DNA from: Roseomonas fluvialis
GTDB taxonomy: Bacteria; Pseudomonadota; Alphaproteobacteria; Acetobacterales; Acetobacteraceae
Assembly (NCBI RefSeq): GCF_022846615.1
Contig: NZ_AP025637.1
Location: forward strand, 3,373,001 to 3,437,000
Length of the DNA: 64,000 bases
Direction: 5' to 3'
Each line of letters begins with the position of its first letter. Position 1 is the stretch's first letter. The notes below the pieces were generated by a model that was not told the DNA's origin, did not search any database, and saw nothing but the letters and a program-made list of their open reading frames with translations. This document shows positions 16,464 through 25,817 of the stretch, one piece after another. A program made the translations under genes and the position numbers.

Positions 16464-17810
16464 TCACGCCGGCAGGCTCGCCACCGCGCGCAGCCCGCCG
16501 CCGGGCCGGTTGGCCAGCACCACGTCGCCGCCATGCGCGCGCAGGATGTTGCGTGCGATGGTCAGCCCCAGCCCGGTGCCGCCGGTCTCGCGATTGCGGC
16601 TTGCCTCGAGCCTGCGGAAGGGGGCGAAGACCGCCTCGAGTTCGGCCTCCGGAATGCCGGGGCCGTCATCCTCGACCGCCAGGCGCACCACGCCGCCCTC
16701 CGGCGCGGACAGGTGCAGCCGCGCCGCGCCGCCATAGGCCAGCGCATTACTGACCAGGTTCGCCAGGGCGCGCTTCATCGCGATGGGACGCGCGCGCACC
16801 GTCAGGCGCTCGGGGCCATCGAAGGCGATGGCCTCGGCCAGTTCGGGGCGGGCATCCGCGGCTTCGTCGGCCACGGTGCGGCACAGCGCGGCCAGGTCGA
16901 TCGGCGTCGCGGGTTCGGCTGCCGCATCGTCCCGCGCGAAGGCCAGAGTCGCGGCGATCATCTGTTCCATCTCATCGAGGTCGGACAGCATCTTCCGTCG
17001 CTGCTCGTCGTCGTCCATGAATTCGGCGCGCAGGCGCAGCCGCGTGATGGGCGTGCGCAGATCATGCCCGATCGCCGCCAGCATCTGCGTGCGGTCGGCC
17101 ACGAAGCGCTGGATCCTCCCGGCCATCACGTTGAAGGCGCGTGCGGCGGTTGCCACCTCGGACGGCCCGCCCTCGGGCAGGGGCGGCGCGTTCACGTCGC
17201 GCCCGAGCCGGTCGGCAGCTTCCGCGAGCAGCCGCACCGGCCGCGTGAGGCGCGCCACCGCCCACAGGATCAGCAGCACCGCCGCCACCGTCATCACCAC
17301 GAAGGCCGCGAGGAAGGTGGCGGAATGCCAAGGCCGCGGCGGCGGCATCTCGACCCGCACGTTCAGCCATTCGCCATCGGGCAGGCGCAGGGAAGCCTGG
17401 AAGCCACCGGGCGGCAGGGCGGCGACGCGCGCCTCCCGCGGGCGCAGCCGCGGCGGGCCGGAATTCACCAGGTCGAGCCGGAACAGGCGCATCACATGCG
17501 GGGGCGGCTGCGGCGCGCCGGCGCGCACGGCGGGCTGGTGCGCAAGGTCGACGCTGAGCCCTTCCGGCAGGTCGAGGTCAGCCAGCATCTGCTCGCGCCG
17601 GTCGGTCGGGGCGAGCACCGCGGTACGCCACGCGCCGAAGGCGCGCCCGGCGATCTCCCGCGCATGGATGAAGCGCTGCAGGTCGACGCGATCCAGCGCA
17701 TGGATGGTCAGCCCCGCCGCCTGCACCACCATCAGCGCGACGATCAGCCAGAAGGCGGTGCGGCCGCCGAGGCTCGAGGGCAGCCGGAAGCGGCGGCGGC
17801 GTTCAGCCAC
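16464..17810 (-). CDS. EnvZ-like sensor histidine kinase
   Basis: About 448 residues from the GTG at 17810; another in-frame GTG at 17840 would add ten residues. Two membrane helices (about 18-38 and 163-186) bracket a periplasmic sensor region. A HAMP segment follows, then the dimerization/phosphoacceptor helix AAIGHDLRTPITRLRLR with His249, an N box (LANLVSNAL), a G1 box (VEDDGPGIP) and a G2 box (GTGLGL). This is the EnvZ/RisS type that autophosphorylates on histidine and passes phosphate to the response regulator encoded immediately upstream, whose stop codon overlaps this start. The signal is unknown. The 3' end is 14 bp from the convergent TadG-like gene. Confidence 0.9.
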   Translation of the reverse strand: MAERRRRFRLPSSLGGRTAFWLIVALMVVQAAGLTIHALDRVDLQRFIHAREIAGRAFGAWRTAVLAPTDRREQMLADLDLPEGLSVDLAHQPAVRAGAPQPPPHVMRLFRLDLVNSGPPRLRPREARVAALPPGGFQASLRLPDGEWLNVRVEMPPPRPWHSATFLAAFVVMTVAAVLLILWAVARLTRPVRLLAEAADRLGRDVNAPPLPEGGPSEVATAARAFNVMAGRIQRFVADRTQMLAAIGHDLRTPITRLRLRAEFMDDDEQRRKMLSDLDEMEQMIAATLAFARDDAAAEPATPIDLAALCRTVADEAADARPELAEAIAFDGPERLTVRARPIAMKRALANLVSNALAYGGAARLHLSAPEGGVVRLAVEDDGPGIPEAELEAVFAPFRRLEASRNRETGGTGLGLTIARNILRAHGGDVVLANRPGGGLRAVASLPA

Positions 17811-18519
17811 GCTCGACCGTCGCAGCCAGCACGTAGCCACCGCCGCGCACGGTCTTGATCAGCGTGGGATTGCGCCCGTCGTCTTCCAGCTTCCGCCGAA
17901 GCCGCGACACGGCGACATCGATCGCGCGGTCGAAGGGCCCCGCCTGGCGACCGCGCAGCAGGTCCATCAGCATGTCGCGCGTCAGCACGCGGTTGGGCCG
18001 TTCCACCAGCACCAGCAGCAGTTCGTATTCGCCGCCGGTGAGCGGCACCTCGGCACCTTCGGGGTTCAGCAGGCGGCGCAGCACGGGCTCCAGCGTCCAG
18101 CCGGCGAAGCGGATGGTCTTGGCGGGCGGCTCCTTCGCCGGGCCTTCGCCATTCGCGCGGCGCAGCACGGCGCGGATGCGCGCCAGCAGTTCGCGCGGGT
18201 TGAAGGGCTTGGCGACGTAGTCGTCGGCGCCGAGCTCGAGGCCCACGATGCGGTCGGTCTCCTCCCCCATCGCGGTCAGGATCACGATGGGCACGTCCGA
18301 TTGCGTGCGCAGCCAGCGCGCGAAATCGAGTCCCGGTTCCCCCGGCATCATCAGGTCGAGCACCACCAGGTGGTAGCGCCCGAGCGGCCAGACGCGGCGA
18401 GCCTCGCGCGCGTCCCTGGCAGCCGTGACGCGCATGCCCTGCTTCTCGAGGAAGCGTGAGAGCAGGTCGCGGATCTCGCGGTCGTCATCGACCACGAGGA
18501 TATGCGGTGCGGAGTCCAT
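17803..18519 (-). CDS. OmpR-family response regulator
   Basis: 238 residues. Receiver domain: acidic pocket DDD at 11-13, phosphoacceptor Asp55 in VVLDLMMPG, conserved Lys104 in YVAKPFNPRE. The C-terminal winged-helix DNA-binding domain has PLTGGEYELL and the recognition-helix region DVAVSRLRRKLE, ending in IKTVRGGGYVL. First gene of a two-gene operon with the histidine kinase, with overlapping stop and start. A TTACAATAG-containing stretch lies directly upstream of the ATG at 18519, and may include the promoter. Confidence 0.93.
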   Translation of the reverse strand: MDSAPHILVVDDDREIRDLLSRFLEKQGMRVTAARDAREARRVWPLGRYHLVVLDLMMPGEPGLDFARWLRTQSDVPIVILTAMGEETDRIVGLELGADDYVAKPFNPRELLARIRAVLRRANGEGPAKEPPAKTIRFAGWTLEPVLRRLLNPEGAEVPLTGGEYELLLVLVERPNRVLTRDMLMDLLRGRQAGPFDRAIDVAVSRLRRKLEDDGRNPTLIKTVRGGGYVLAATVERG

Positions 18520-18640
18520 GACTGTTACAATAGGGCGAAGTGGCGCCGTTGCAGCGCCGTGCCGTGTTTCTTCTTGTTGCAGGCCGTGCGCCGGTTGCCG
18601 GGCGTTGCAATCCGGGTGCATCCGAGGCTTCGTCCCGGCC

Positions 18641-19399
18641 ATGGCCGCACCACCTACCCGATCACGGAGCCCGTCCCGCAGCATCCCCCGCGGGCGGTCC
18701 TCCTCCGAGGCGGCGGGGGCGCCCTCCACCCCACGCAATGCTCCCGCCGCCTCACCCCCCTTCCCCACACCGCCCGGCTGGGCGCGCGACGCCATCATGG
18801 CGCTCGGCCGCCAGGACCCGGACTTCGCCGGCATCGAGGACCGCGCCGGCCCGCTGCCCTGGCGCTCGCGCGATCCTGGCTTCGCCGGGCTGCTGCGCAC
18901 CATCTGCGGGCAGATGATCAGCAACCAGGCCGCCGCGGCGATCTGGGGGCGGCTGTCGGCGCTGCCGGGCGCGCTGGACCCGGCCGGGATGCTGGCGCTC
19001 GGGGATGACGCGCTGCGCGGCGCGGGGCTGTCGCGGCCAAAGGTGGCGCATGTGCGCGCGCTGGCCGCCGCGGTGCTGGACGGGCGGCTCGATGTCGCGG
19101 TGCTGCGCGACGCGCCGGATGAGGTGGCGATCGCGGCGATCTCGGCCATTCCGGGCCTCGGCCCCTGGACCGCGCAGGTGCACCTGGTGTTCGGCTTCGA
19201 CCGGCCGGACGTGTTCCCCACCGGGGACGTGGCGCTGGCGGCGAGTGTCGCGCATCTGAAGGCGCTGCAGGCGCGCCCGACGCCGCGCGCGCTGGCGGAG
19301 ATCGCCCGCGCCTGGTCCCCCTATCGATCGCTGGCGGCACGGCTGCTGTGGCACCACTGGCGGCACGCGACGGGACGCCCGGCGGGCGAGGCGCCGTGA
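18641..19399 (+). CDS. DNA-3-methyladenine glycosylase II-like (AlkA-type HhH-GPD)
   Basis: 252 residues. The HhH-GPD fold is seen from about residue 80: TICGQMISNQAAAAI, the helix-hairpin-helix AISAIPGLGPWTA, and the catalytic aspartate in VFPTGDVAL followed by a typical AWSPYRSLAARLLWH helix. These enzymes excise alkylated purines from DNA. The usual N-terminal AlkA domain is missing; instead there are about 45 low-complexity Ser/Arg/Pro residues, which makes the exact start uncertain. The ATG at 18641 is the first reasonable start after the divergent response-regulator gene. Confidence 0.85.
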   Translation: MAAPPTRSRSPSRSIPRGRSSSEAAGAPSTPRNAPAASPPFPTPPGWARDAIMALGRQDPDFAGIEDRAGPLPWRSRDPGFAGLLRTICGQMISNQAAAAIWGRLSALPGALDPAGMLALGDDALRGAGLSRPKVAHVRALAAAVLDGRLDVAVLRDAPDEVAIAAISAIPGLGPWTAQVHLVFGFDRPDVFPTGDVALAASVAHLKALQARPTPRALAEIARAWSPYRSLAARLLWHHWRHATGRPAGEAP

Positions 19400-19480
19400 C
19401 GGCGCGCGCGCGGGTCGCACACCCGCCGTGACCAGGCGCCGCATGGACGCGGCGGCGCGCCGATGGTTCCCTCCGGTGCC

Positions 19481-20635
19481 ATGACCCTGCCACTCTCGCC
19501 CCGAATCCAGGCCACCCAGACACCGCCGATCCCGGCGGTACGCGAATGGGCGGCGCGCTATGACGGGCGCGCGGGGCCGGTGTTGGACCTGACGCAGGCG
19601 GTGCCGGGTTATCCGCCGCATCCCGACCTGCTGGCGAAGCTGGCCGAGGCGGCGGGCAGCCGTGCGGCCGCCGGCTACGGACCGATCGACGGCGACCCCG
19701 ATTTGCGCGCCGCGCTGGCGGACGACATGGCGCGCTTCTACGGCGCGCGACTCACGACCGCGGATGTCGCGATCACCTCGGGCGGCAACCTCGCCTTCAC
19801 CATGGCCATGAGCGTGCTGGCCGGACAGGGCGAGGCAGTGATGCTGCCCACGCCCTGGTACTTCAACCACCGCATGGCGCTGTCGGCGCTCGGCATTCCC
19901 TGCGTGCCGCTGGAATGCCGAGCGGAGGACGGCTTCATCCCCGATCCGGACCGCGCCGCCGCGCTGATGGCGGGCGTGCGCGCCATCGTTCTTGTCACGC
20001 CGAACAACCCGACCGGGGCGGTCTATCCGCCGGCCGTGATCGCGCGCTTCGCGGAACTGGCGCGCGCGCACGGCGCCTGGCTGGTGCTGGACGAGACCTA
20101 TCGCGACTTCCTCAGCCCCGCGCAGTCGCCACCGCATGCGCTGTTCGCCGACCCCGCCTGGGGCGAGGGCTTCGTGCACCTGTATTCCTTCTCGAAGGCG
20201 TATTGCGTGCCGGGGCATCGCGTCGGCGCCATTGCCGCGGGGGCGGGCTTTCGCGTCGAACTGATGAAGGCGCTCGACACGCTGCAGATCAATGCGCCGA
20301 AGGCGGCGCAGGCGGCGCTGGCCTGGGGGGTGAAGGCGCTGCGTGACTGGCGGGCGGCGAACCGCGACCTGATGGCCGGGCGGGCCGAGGCCTTCCGCCG
20401 CGCCGCCGCACAATTGCCGGGCTGGCGGCTGGACAGCCTCGGCGCCTATTTCGCTTACATGCGCCTGCCCGACGACGCGCCCGATGCGGTCGCGCTGGCG
20501 GAGCGCCTGGCGGTGGAACGCGGGCTGCTCGGCCTGCCGGGGCCGTTCTTCGGGCCCGGGCAGGACCGCCACCTGCGCCTCGCCTTCGCCAATGCGGAGG
20601 AGAGTGTGATCGCGCAGGTGCCGGCGCGGCTGTAG
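19481..20635 (+). CDS. PLP-dependent aminotransferase, class I/II
   Basis: 384 residues from the ATG at 19481; an ATG at 19463 is also in frame. Fold type I signature: the GYGPIDGDPDLRAAL substrate-loop region, ITSGGNLAF for phosphate binding, TPNNPTG around residues 173-179, DETYRDF, and SFSKAYCVPGHR with the Schiff-base Lys239. The C-terminal arginine that binds the substrate carboxylate is in HLRLAFAN. The family transfers amino groups between amino acids and 2-oxo acids. The substrate is not deducible, and neighbours give no pathway hint. Confidence 0.88.
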   Translation: MTLPLSPRIQATQTPPIPAVREWAARYDGRAGPVLDLTQAVPGYPPHPDLLAKLAEAAGSRAAAGYGPIDGDPDLRAALADDMARFYGARLTTADVAITSGGNLAFTMAMSVLAGQGEAVMLPTPWYFNHRMALSALGIPCVPLECRAEDGFIPDPDRAAALMAGVRAIVLVTPNNPTGAVYPPAVIARFAELARAHGAWLVLDETYRDFLSPAQSPPHALFADPAWGEGFVHLYSFSKAYCVPGHRVGAIAAGAGFRVELMKALDTLQINAPKAAQAALAWGVKALRDWRAANRDLMAGRAEAFRRAAAQLPGWRLDSLGAYFAYMRLPDDAPDAVALAERLAVERGLLGLPGPFFGPGQDRHLRLAFANAEESVIAQVPARL

Positions 20636-20735
20636 CGCGAGTCATTCAACCGTTTCGCAACCGCAGTTTTCGCGTTGCCGCGGACCGCCCCATCACGGAC
20701 ACTTGCGCGGTCCTGCGGGTGGGAAGGCGCGCTGC

Positions 20736-23700
20736 ATGTCGGGTTGGTTTCCGAACCCTGGGGCAACCGAGGGCAATGACAGCTTCACCGGCACCGCCGG
20801 CGCCGATACCGCGGAGGGGTTCGGCGGCGACGACACGCTGCAGGGCGAGGGCGGCAACGACCGGCTGCTGGGAGGGACCGGCGCCGATCTGCTGACCGGC
20901 GGCGAGGGCAACGACGTTCTTGGCGCCTCCGGCATCGGCCTCGTGACGTCAGCCGGACCTGTTGCCGACACGCTTCTCGGCGGTGCGGGGGATGATTCGC
21001 TCTACAGCACCGACCACTCGAACTCGCTCGTCACCCGGGGTGACAGCCTGGTCGGCGGCGAGGGGAACGACACCGCGTTCATCGTGCTGGGCCAGGCCGC
21101 ACCCCTGATCGGACTGACCCTCAGCTTCGTGCCGGATGCGGCCGGCGTCTTCACGCTCACGGGGGCCGCCGCGGACCTCTCGCCCTTCGTGGTGAGCGAG
21201 GTGGAGCAGATTTTCTTCATCGGCAGCAGCGAAGCGAACCGGATCGAGGGTCGGCTCGATGTCGGCAACGACACGATCAACGGCACGGGGGGCGACGACA
21301 CGCTGCGCGGCTGGGCCGGCGCCGACAGCCTGGTGGGAGAGGCGGACCGCGACCTGCTGGAAGGCGGCGAGGGCCGCGACACGCTGGATGGCGGCTCGGA
21401 GGCTGACACGCTCTCGGGCGATGCGGGCAACGACGTGCTGCGCGGCGGTGCCGGCACGGACAGCCTGCTGGGCGGGGCGGACAACGACCTGCTGGTGGAC
21501 CTTGCGGGCAACGACGCGCTCGATGGTGGGGATGGCAATGACAGCCTGCTGGGTGGCGCCGACAACGACACGCTGCTGGGTGGGGCGGGCAATGACAGCC
21601 TGAACAGCGAGGCTGGCGACGACCTGATCCTGGGTGGCGAGGGCCGCGACACCGCGTTCGGTGGCGATGGCGCCGACACCATCCTGGGTGAGGGCGGCAG
21701 CGATTCGCTGCGCGGCGGCACCGGCAATGACAGCCTCGACGGCGGCGCGGGCGACGATTCGATCGAAGATGGCGACAACTCGCTCTCCGGTGCCGACACC
21801 GTGGTCGGCGGCGACGGCAACGACTGGCTGGTCAGCCGTTCGGGCGGCGATTCCGTGGTGGGTGGCGATGGGTACGACAGGCTGATCTTCCGCCACACAC
21901 AGCAGTTCTTCAACGACCCGGTCAGCGGGCCGCCGCTCGACTTCCGCCCGGTCGACAGCGCCACGCCCACGCCGCTTGGCGAAGGCAGCACGGTGGTGGG
22001 CGTCGAGGTCTTCGACATCATCGGGTCGAACCTGAACGACACGATCCAGGGCCTCGACGGGGAGGATTCGCTCAACGGCAATGGCGGCGCCGACCTGCTG
22101 TTGGCCGGTGCGGGCGACAACCTGCTGGTCGACGCCAACTACCGCTTCAACAACGACGCCGACACCATGATCGCCGGCGGCGGCAACGACCGGATCATCA
22201 CGACTGGCGGCGCGGACAGCATCGATGGCGGGTCCGGCGAGGACACGCTTACGCTCGGCGGCGTGACCGGCGTATCCGATGCAAACATTCCCACGGATTT
22301 CCGGCCGGTCGACAGTGAGACGCCGGCCTCATTGGGGGTTATCGGCGGCTCGGTCGTCGGCGTCGAGGTGTTCAATTTCACGGGTGGCGCCGGCGACGAC
22401 ACCTTCTTCGGCCTGGACGGCAACGACAGCCTGGACGGCGGCACCGGCGCCGACCTGATCGCCGGGCGCGGCGGCAATGACACGCTGGAAGGCGGCAATC
22501 CTAGCATCGACGGCGCGCCCGACACGATGCTGGGGGGCGATGGCGACGACCTGCTGCTGCAGGGAAGCGGGTTCGAGGGGCGCGGCGCCGCCTATATCGA
22601 CGGCGGCGAGGATTTCGACACGCTGCAAATGACGCGGCCCGCCACGCTGTCGATCGCGCCGATGGACTTCAACCCGGTCAGCAGCACGATCGAGGCCTCG
22701 ACCGGTGACGGCGTCACGGTCATCAACGTCGAGCGCTTCGTGATCGCCGGCAGCGAGCGGAACGACACGATCGGCGGGCTCGAGAACGACGATTCCCTGA
22801 GCGGCGAACGCGGCGACGACCTGCTGCGCGGCCAGGGCGGCAACGACACCCTCAGCGGCCATGGCGGGTCGCCCACCAACTTGCGCGGCAACGATACGCT
22901 CGAGGGCGGTTCGGGCGACGACCTGCTGGTCAGCCAGGACAATATCCCCGATGGAACCGGCGGCGCCGACCGCCTCGATGGCGGCGAGGGCGACGACCTC
23001 GCGATCATCTTCCGCAACCAGGTCACGGCGGCGGACAAGGTGCTGAACTTCACGCCGCAGGACACGCAGGAGGCGGCACTCGGCGACGGCGGCGTGGTGC
23101 TCGGCGTCGAGCGGTTCCAGATCCGCGGTACGACGCTCGGCGACACCATCTCCGGCCTGGTCGAGGGCGGCGGCGGCGACACCATCGAGGGCGAGGGCGG
23201 CAATGACAGCCTGCTCGGCCAGGTCGGCGATGACAGCTTGCGCGACGGCGACTTCCGGGCGCCCGGCGACGACACGATGCTGGGCGGCGTCGGCAGCGAC
23301 ACCATCGAAAGCTGGGGCGGCCATGACAGCCTGATCGGCGGCGACAGCCTGGCCGGGCCGGACGGGGACGACGACACCGGCATCGACCTCGCGGTGCTGT
23401 ACCGCTTCCAGGGCTCGGACACGCTCGATTTCCGCCCGGTGGACGCAGACTCGCAGACCGAACTGGGCGACGGCACGACGCTCGCCGGCTTCGAGCGGTT
23501 CTTCATCATCGCCGGCGCGGCGCGCGATACGCTGGCGGGGCTGGACGATGCCGACACCTTCGCCGGCGGCGGCGGTGACGACAGCCTGCAGGGCCAGGGC
23601 GGCGCCGACAGCCTGGCTGGCGATGCGGCGATCGACACGCTTGAGGGCGGTGACGGCGCCGATACGCTGGACGGCGGCCAGGGTGGCGACTGGCTCCACG

Positions 23701-25031
23701 GCGGCGCAGATGGCGACATCGCCGACTACCGGTACTCCAGCGCGGGCGTCACGGTCTCGCTGACGCCTGGCGCGGCACAGTCCGGCGGCGATGCGGCGGG
23801 CGATACGTTGACCGACATCGAGGGACTGGCCGGCAGCGACCACAATGACTGGCTGTCAGGGCTGGACGACGCGCCCGACACGCTGCTGGGCGGTGGCGGG
23901 GACGACACGATCGTCGCGACCGGCGGGGCGGACGTGCTCGATGGCGGCAGCCGCGTCACCTTCGGCTTCGGCAGCGGCTTCGCGACGGTGCCCGGGCACG
24001 ACCTGCTCGATGCCGGGGCGGACACCGCCGGCGTCGTCATCGACCTTGCCGCGCAGACTGTCGCCGGGGGGCTGCTGGAGGGCGACAGCATCGCCCGCTT
24101 CGAGGATGCCGCCGGCGGGACGGGCGATGATTCCATCCTGGGCGATGGCGGGGCGAATACGCTGCTCGGCCGCGGCGGCGACGACACCATCACCGGCGGC
24201 GCGGGCAACGACAGGATCGATGCCGGCAGCGATGGCGACCTCGCCTTCTGGCGCGCCGGCGATGGCGACGACACGATCCAGTTCGGCGCGGGCAGCGACA
24301 CGCTGCATCTTGCGGGCTGGACCGGCGACGAGACCGACGACTGGACCGAGACCACCGAGACCGACGGCGCAAGGCTGTTCAGCTTCGGCGCCGGTGGATC
24401 GGTGCGTGCCTATGGGCTCGAGACCGTCACCTGCTTCCTCGCCGGCACCATGATCGCGACACCCACCGGCGAGGTGCCGATCGAGACGTTGCGTGCCGGC
24501 GACATGGTGCTGACGGGATCGGATGGCGGCATCCCGCAGGGCGTGGTCTGGATGGGCCGCACACGCGTGGCGGTCGCCGGGCGCGCCGACCCGATCGGCG
24601 TGGCGCCGGTGCTGATCCGCGCCGGCGCGCTGGGCGGCGGTTTGCCGCGGCGCGACCTGCGCGTCTCACCCGAGCACGGCATGCTGCTGGACGGCCATCT
24701 GGTGCCGGCGCTGCTGCTGGTGAACGGCCGCAGCATCGTGCAGGAGGCGTGGCGGGCCGAGGCAGCCTATTGGCACATCGAGCTGCCCGCGCATGGCCTG
24801 GTGCTGGCAGAGGGCGCCGCCAGCGAAACCTATTTCGACGACGGCAACCGCGACCTGTTCGACAACCACGCGGTCACTTCGCTGTTCAAGGACTTCCGTC
24901 CCTGCGCGCCAAGCCCGCGCTATGAGGCCGCCGCCTGCCGGCCGGTGCTGCGCGGCGGGGCAGCGCTGGCGCGGCTGCGCGCGCGACTGGAGGGGGTCGC
25001 GGCCGCGATGCGCGGGCGTGCGGCGAGCTGA
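20736..25031 (+). CDS. RTX-type calcium-binding protein with C-terminal Hint domain
   Basis: 1431 residues. From residue about 8 it consists of blocks of GGxGxD-type nonapeptides (calcium beta-roll), interrupted by five related ~45-residue modules of another kind, each with a D-F-x-P-V opening and a G-V-E-x-F core. From about residue 1233 a Hint-2 domain follows: TCFLAGTMIATPTGE with Cys1233, VPIETLRAGD, and RVSPEHGMLLDG. Hint domains of this type can cleave or rearrange the preceding bond, but activity here is unproven. RTX proteins are usually exported by type I secretion; no transporter genes are nearby and no canonical C-terminal secretion tail remains after the Hint part. The ATG at 20736 is preceded by GGGAAGG. 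Confidence 0.92.
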   Translation: MSGWFPNPGATEGNDSFTGTAGADTAEGFGGDDTLQGEGGNDRLLGGTGADLLTGGEGNDVLGASGIGLVTSAGPVADTLLGGAGDDSLYSTDHSNSLVTRGDSLVGGEGNDTAFIVLGQAAPLIGLTLSFVPDAAGVFTLTGAAADLSPFVVSEVEQIFFIGSSEANRIEGRLDVGNDTINGTGGDDTLRGWAGADSLVGEADRDLLEGGEGRDTLDGGSEADTLSGDAGNDVLRGGAGTDSLLGGADNDLLVDLAGNDALDGGDGNDSLLGGADNDTLLGGAGNDSLNSEAGDDLILGGEGRDTAFGGDGADTILGEGGSDSLRGGTGNDSLDGGAGDDSIEDGDNSLSGADTVVGGDGNDWLVSRSGGDSVVGGDGYDRLIFRHTQQFFNDPVSGPPLDFRPVDSATPTPLGEGSTVVGVEVFDIIGSNLNDTIQGLDGEDSLNGNGGADLLLAGAGDNLLVDANYRFNNDADTMIAGGGNDRIITTGGADSIDGGSGEDTLTLGGVTGVSDANIPTDFRPVDSETPASLGVIGGSVVGVEVFNFTGGAGDDTFFGLDGNDSLDGGTGADLIAGRGGNDTLEGGNPSIDGAPDTMLGGDGDDLLLQGSGFEGRGAAYIDGGEDFDTLQMTRPATLSIAPMDFNPVSSTIEASTGDGVTVINVERFVIAGSERNDTIGGLENDDSLSGERGDDLLRGQGGNDTLSGHGGSPTNLRGNDTLEGGSGDDLLVSQDNIPDGTGGADRLDGGEGDDLAIIFRNQVTAADKVLNFTPQDTQEAALGDGGVVLGVERFQIRGTTLGDTISGLVEGGGGDTIEGEGGNDSLLGQVGDDSLRDGDFRAPGDDTMLGGVGSDTIESWGGHDSLIGGDSLAGPDGDDDTGIDLAVLYRFQGSDTLDFRPVDADSQTELGDGTTLAGFERFFIIAGAARDTLAGLDDADTFAGGGGDDSLQGQGGADSLAGDAAIDTLEGGDGADTLDGGQGGDWLHGGADGDIADYRYSSAGVTVSLTPGAAQSGGDAAGDTLTDIEGLAGSDHNDWLSGLDDAPDTLLGGGGDDTIVATGGADVLDGGSRVTFGFGSGFATVPGHDLLDAGADTAGVVIDLAAQTVAGGLLEGDSIARFEDAAGGTGDDSILGDGGANTLLGRGGDDTITGGAGNDRIDAGSDGDLAFWRAGDGDDTIQFGAGSDTLHLAGWTGDETDDWTETTETDGARLFSFGAGGSVRAYGLETVTCFLAGTMIATPTGEVPIETLRAGDMVLTGSDGGIPQGVVWMGRTRVAVAGRADPIGVAPVLIRAGALGGGLPRRDLRVSPEHGMLLDGHLVPALLLVNGRSIVQEAWRAEAAYWHIELPAHGLVLAEGAASETYFDDGNRDLFDNHAVTSLFKDFRPCAPSPRYEAAACRPVLRGGAALARLRARLEGVAAAMRGRAAS
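20781..24300 (+). repeat. RTX repeat-coding region
   Basis: The DNA repeats a GGCGGCGACGACACG-like nonamer-coding unit dozens of times, giving GGxGxDxLx peptides. Five interruptions start near 21940, 22297, 22660, 23035 and 23425, about 360-390 bp apart, and encode the second module type. Within-gene repeats, not a mobile element. Confidence 0.85.
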
Positions 25032-25100
25032 AGCGCTTCCTTTCCAGGTGGCCTTCCGCGGGGCAGGATCGGCGCCTGCACCGTCGCGCCGGGACGCCTC

Positions 25101-25817
25101 ATGACCAGCCGCCGCTCGATCCTGTTCTCCGCCGCGGGCCTGTGCGCCGCACCTTCCGCACAGGCCGCGACCACCACCTTCACGCTGCGCCCAGGCCAGC
25201 CGCCCAGCACCGTCGTGGCGCGCACGGCGCGCGGCGACAGGGGCGAGGCCTTCGTCATCGCCTTCACAGGCGCCGCTGCCCCGCAGGGCGAAATCCGCCT
25301 GCCCACCTGGTACGGCGACGGGCGCGTGCTGCGCAGCCTGCCGGTGGCGGGGCGCGAGGTGCTGCTGGCCAGCTTCCAGGGCAACCGCGGCACGGGCGTG
25401 GCGCAGAAGCTGGCGGCGGTGATCGGCGTGGACGATGCCGGCGCGCTCCGCATCCTGGGGATCGAGACGCTGTCCTTCCACGACGAGCAGGTGAGCACCG
25501 CCTCGCGGCGCCTGGAGGGCGTGATCGAGCCTCGCCCGGAGCGCGACGCGCTGCTGCTGCGTCAGTCCACTACCGGGCGCGTCCGGCCACGCCCCGAAAG
25601 CACCGAGCGCTGGACCACGCGGCTGGCCTGGACCGGCAGCGGCGTGCTGGCGGCGGAACCCACGCCGCCTGGCGCAGGGGAGATCCGCCGCCGTGTCGAT
25701 GCGGCGCGCGCGAAGATCGCCGCGGTCCTCGCCGCCGAGCCGGTCACCGACGCGACTCGTATCGACTACGACGAGACCGGGATCTGGGCGGTGGGCTACG
25801 CCGTGGCGCTCACCTGA
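25101..25817 (+). CDS. secreted protein of unknown function
   Basis: 238 residues with an N-terminal signal peptide (RRSILFSAAGLCAAPSAQA, cleavage near residue 22); the twin arginine could also suggest Tat. The mature part is beta-rich with no recognised motif and no cysteines. It is 69 bp downstream of the RTX gene on the same strand and may be cotranscribed. Its last 8 bp overlap the 3' end of the convergent dihydropyrimidinase gene. Confidence 0.65.
   Translation: MTSRRSILFSAAGLCAAPSAQAATTTFTLRPGQPPSTVVARTARGDRGEAFVIAFTGAAAPQGEIRLPTWYGDGRVLRSLPVAGREVLLASFQGNRGTGVAQKLAAVIGVDDAGALRILGIETLSFHDEQVSTASRRLEGVIEPRPERDALLLRQSTTGRVRPRPESTERWTTRLAWTGSGVLAAEPTPPGAGEIRRRVDAARAKIAAVLAAEPVTDATRIDYDETGIWAVGYAVALT

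Noticed and set aside
22329-23843. Minus-strand reading frame of about 500 residues opposite the RTX gene
   Set aside because: Arises from the repetitive RTX codons on the other strand; no recognisable protein.
20781-24300. Regularly repeated DNA that could look like a CRISPR array
   Set aside because: Repeats are in frame, code for GGxGxD peptides and have no unique spacers of constant length.
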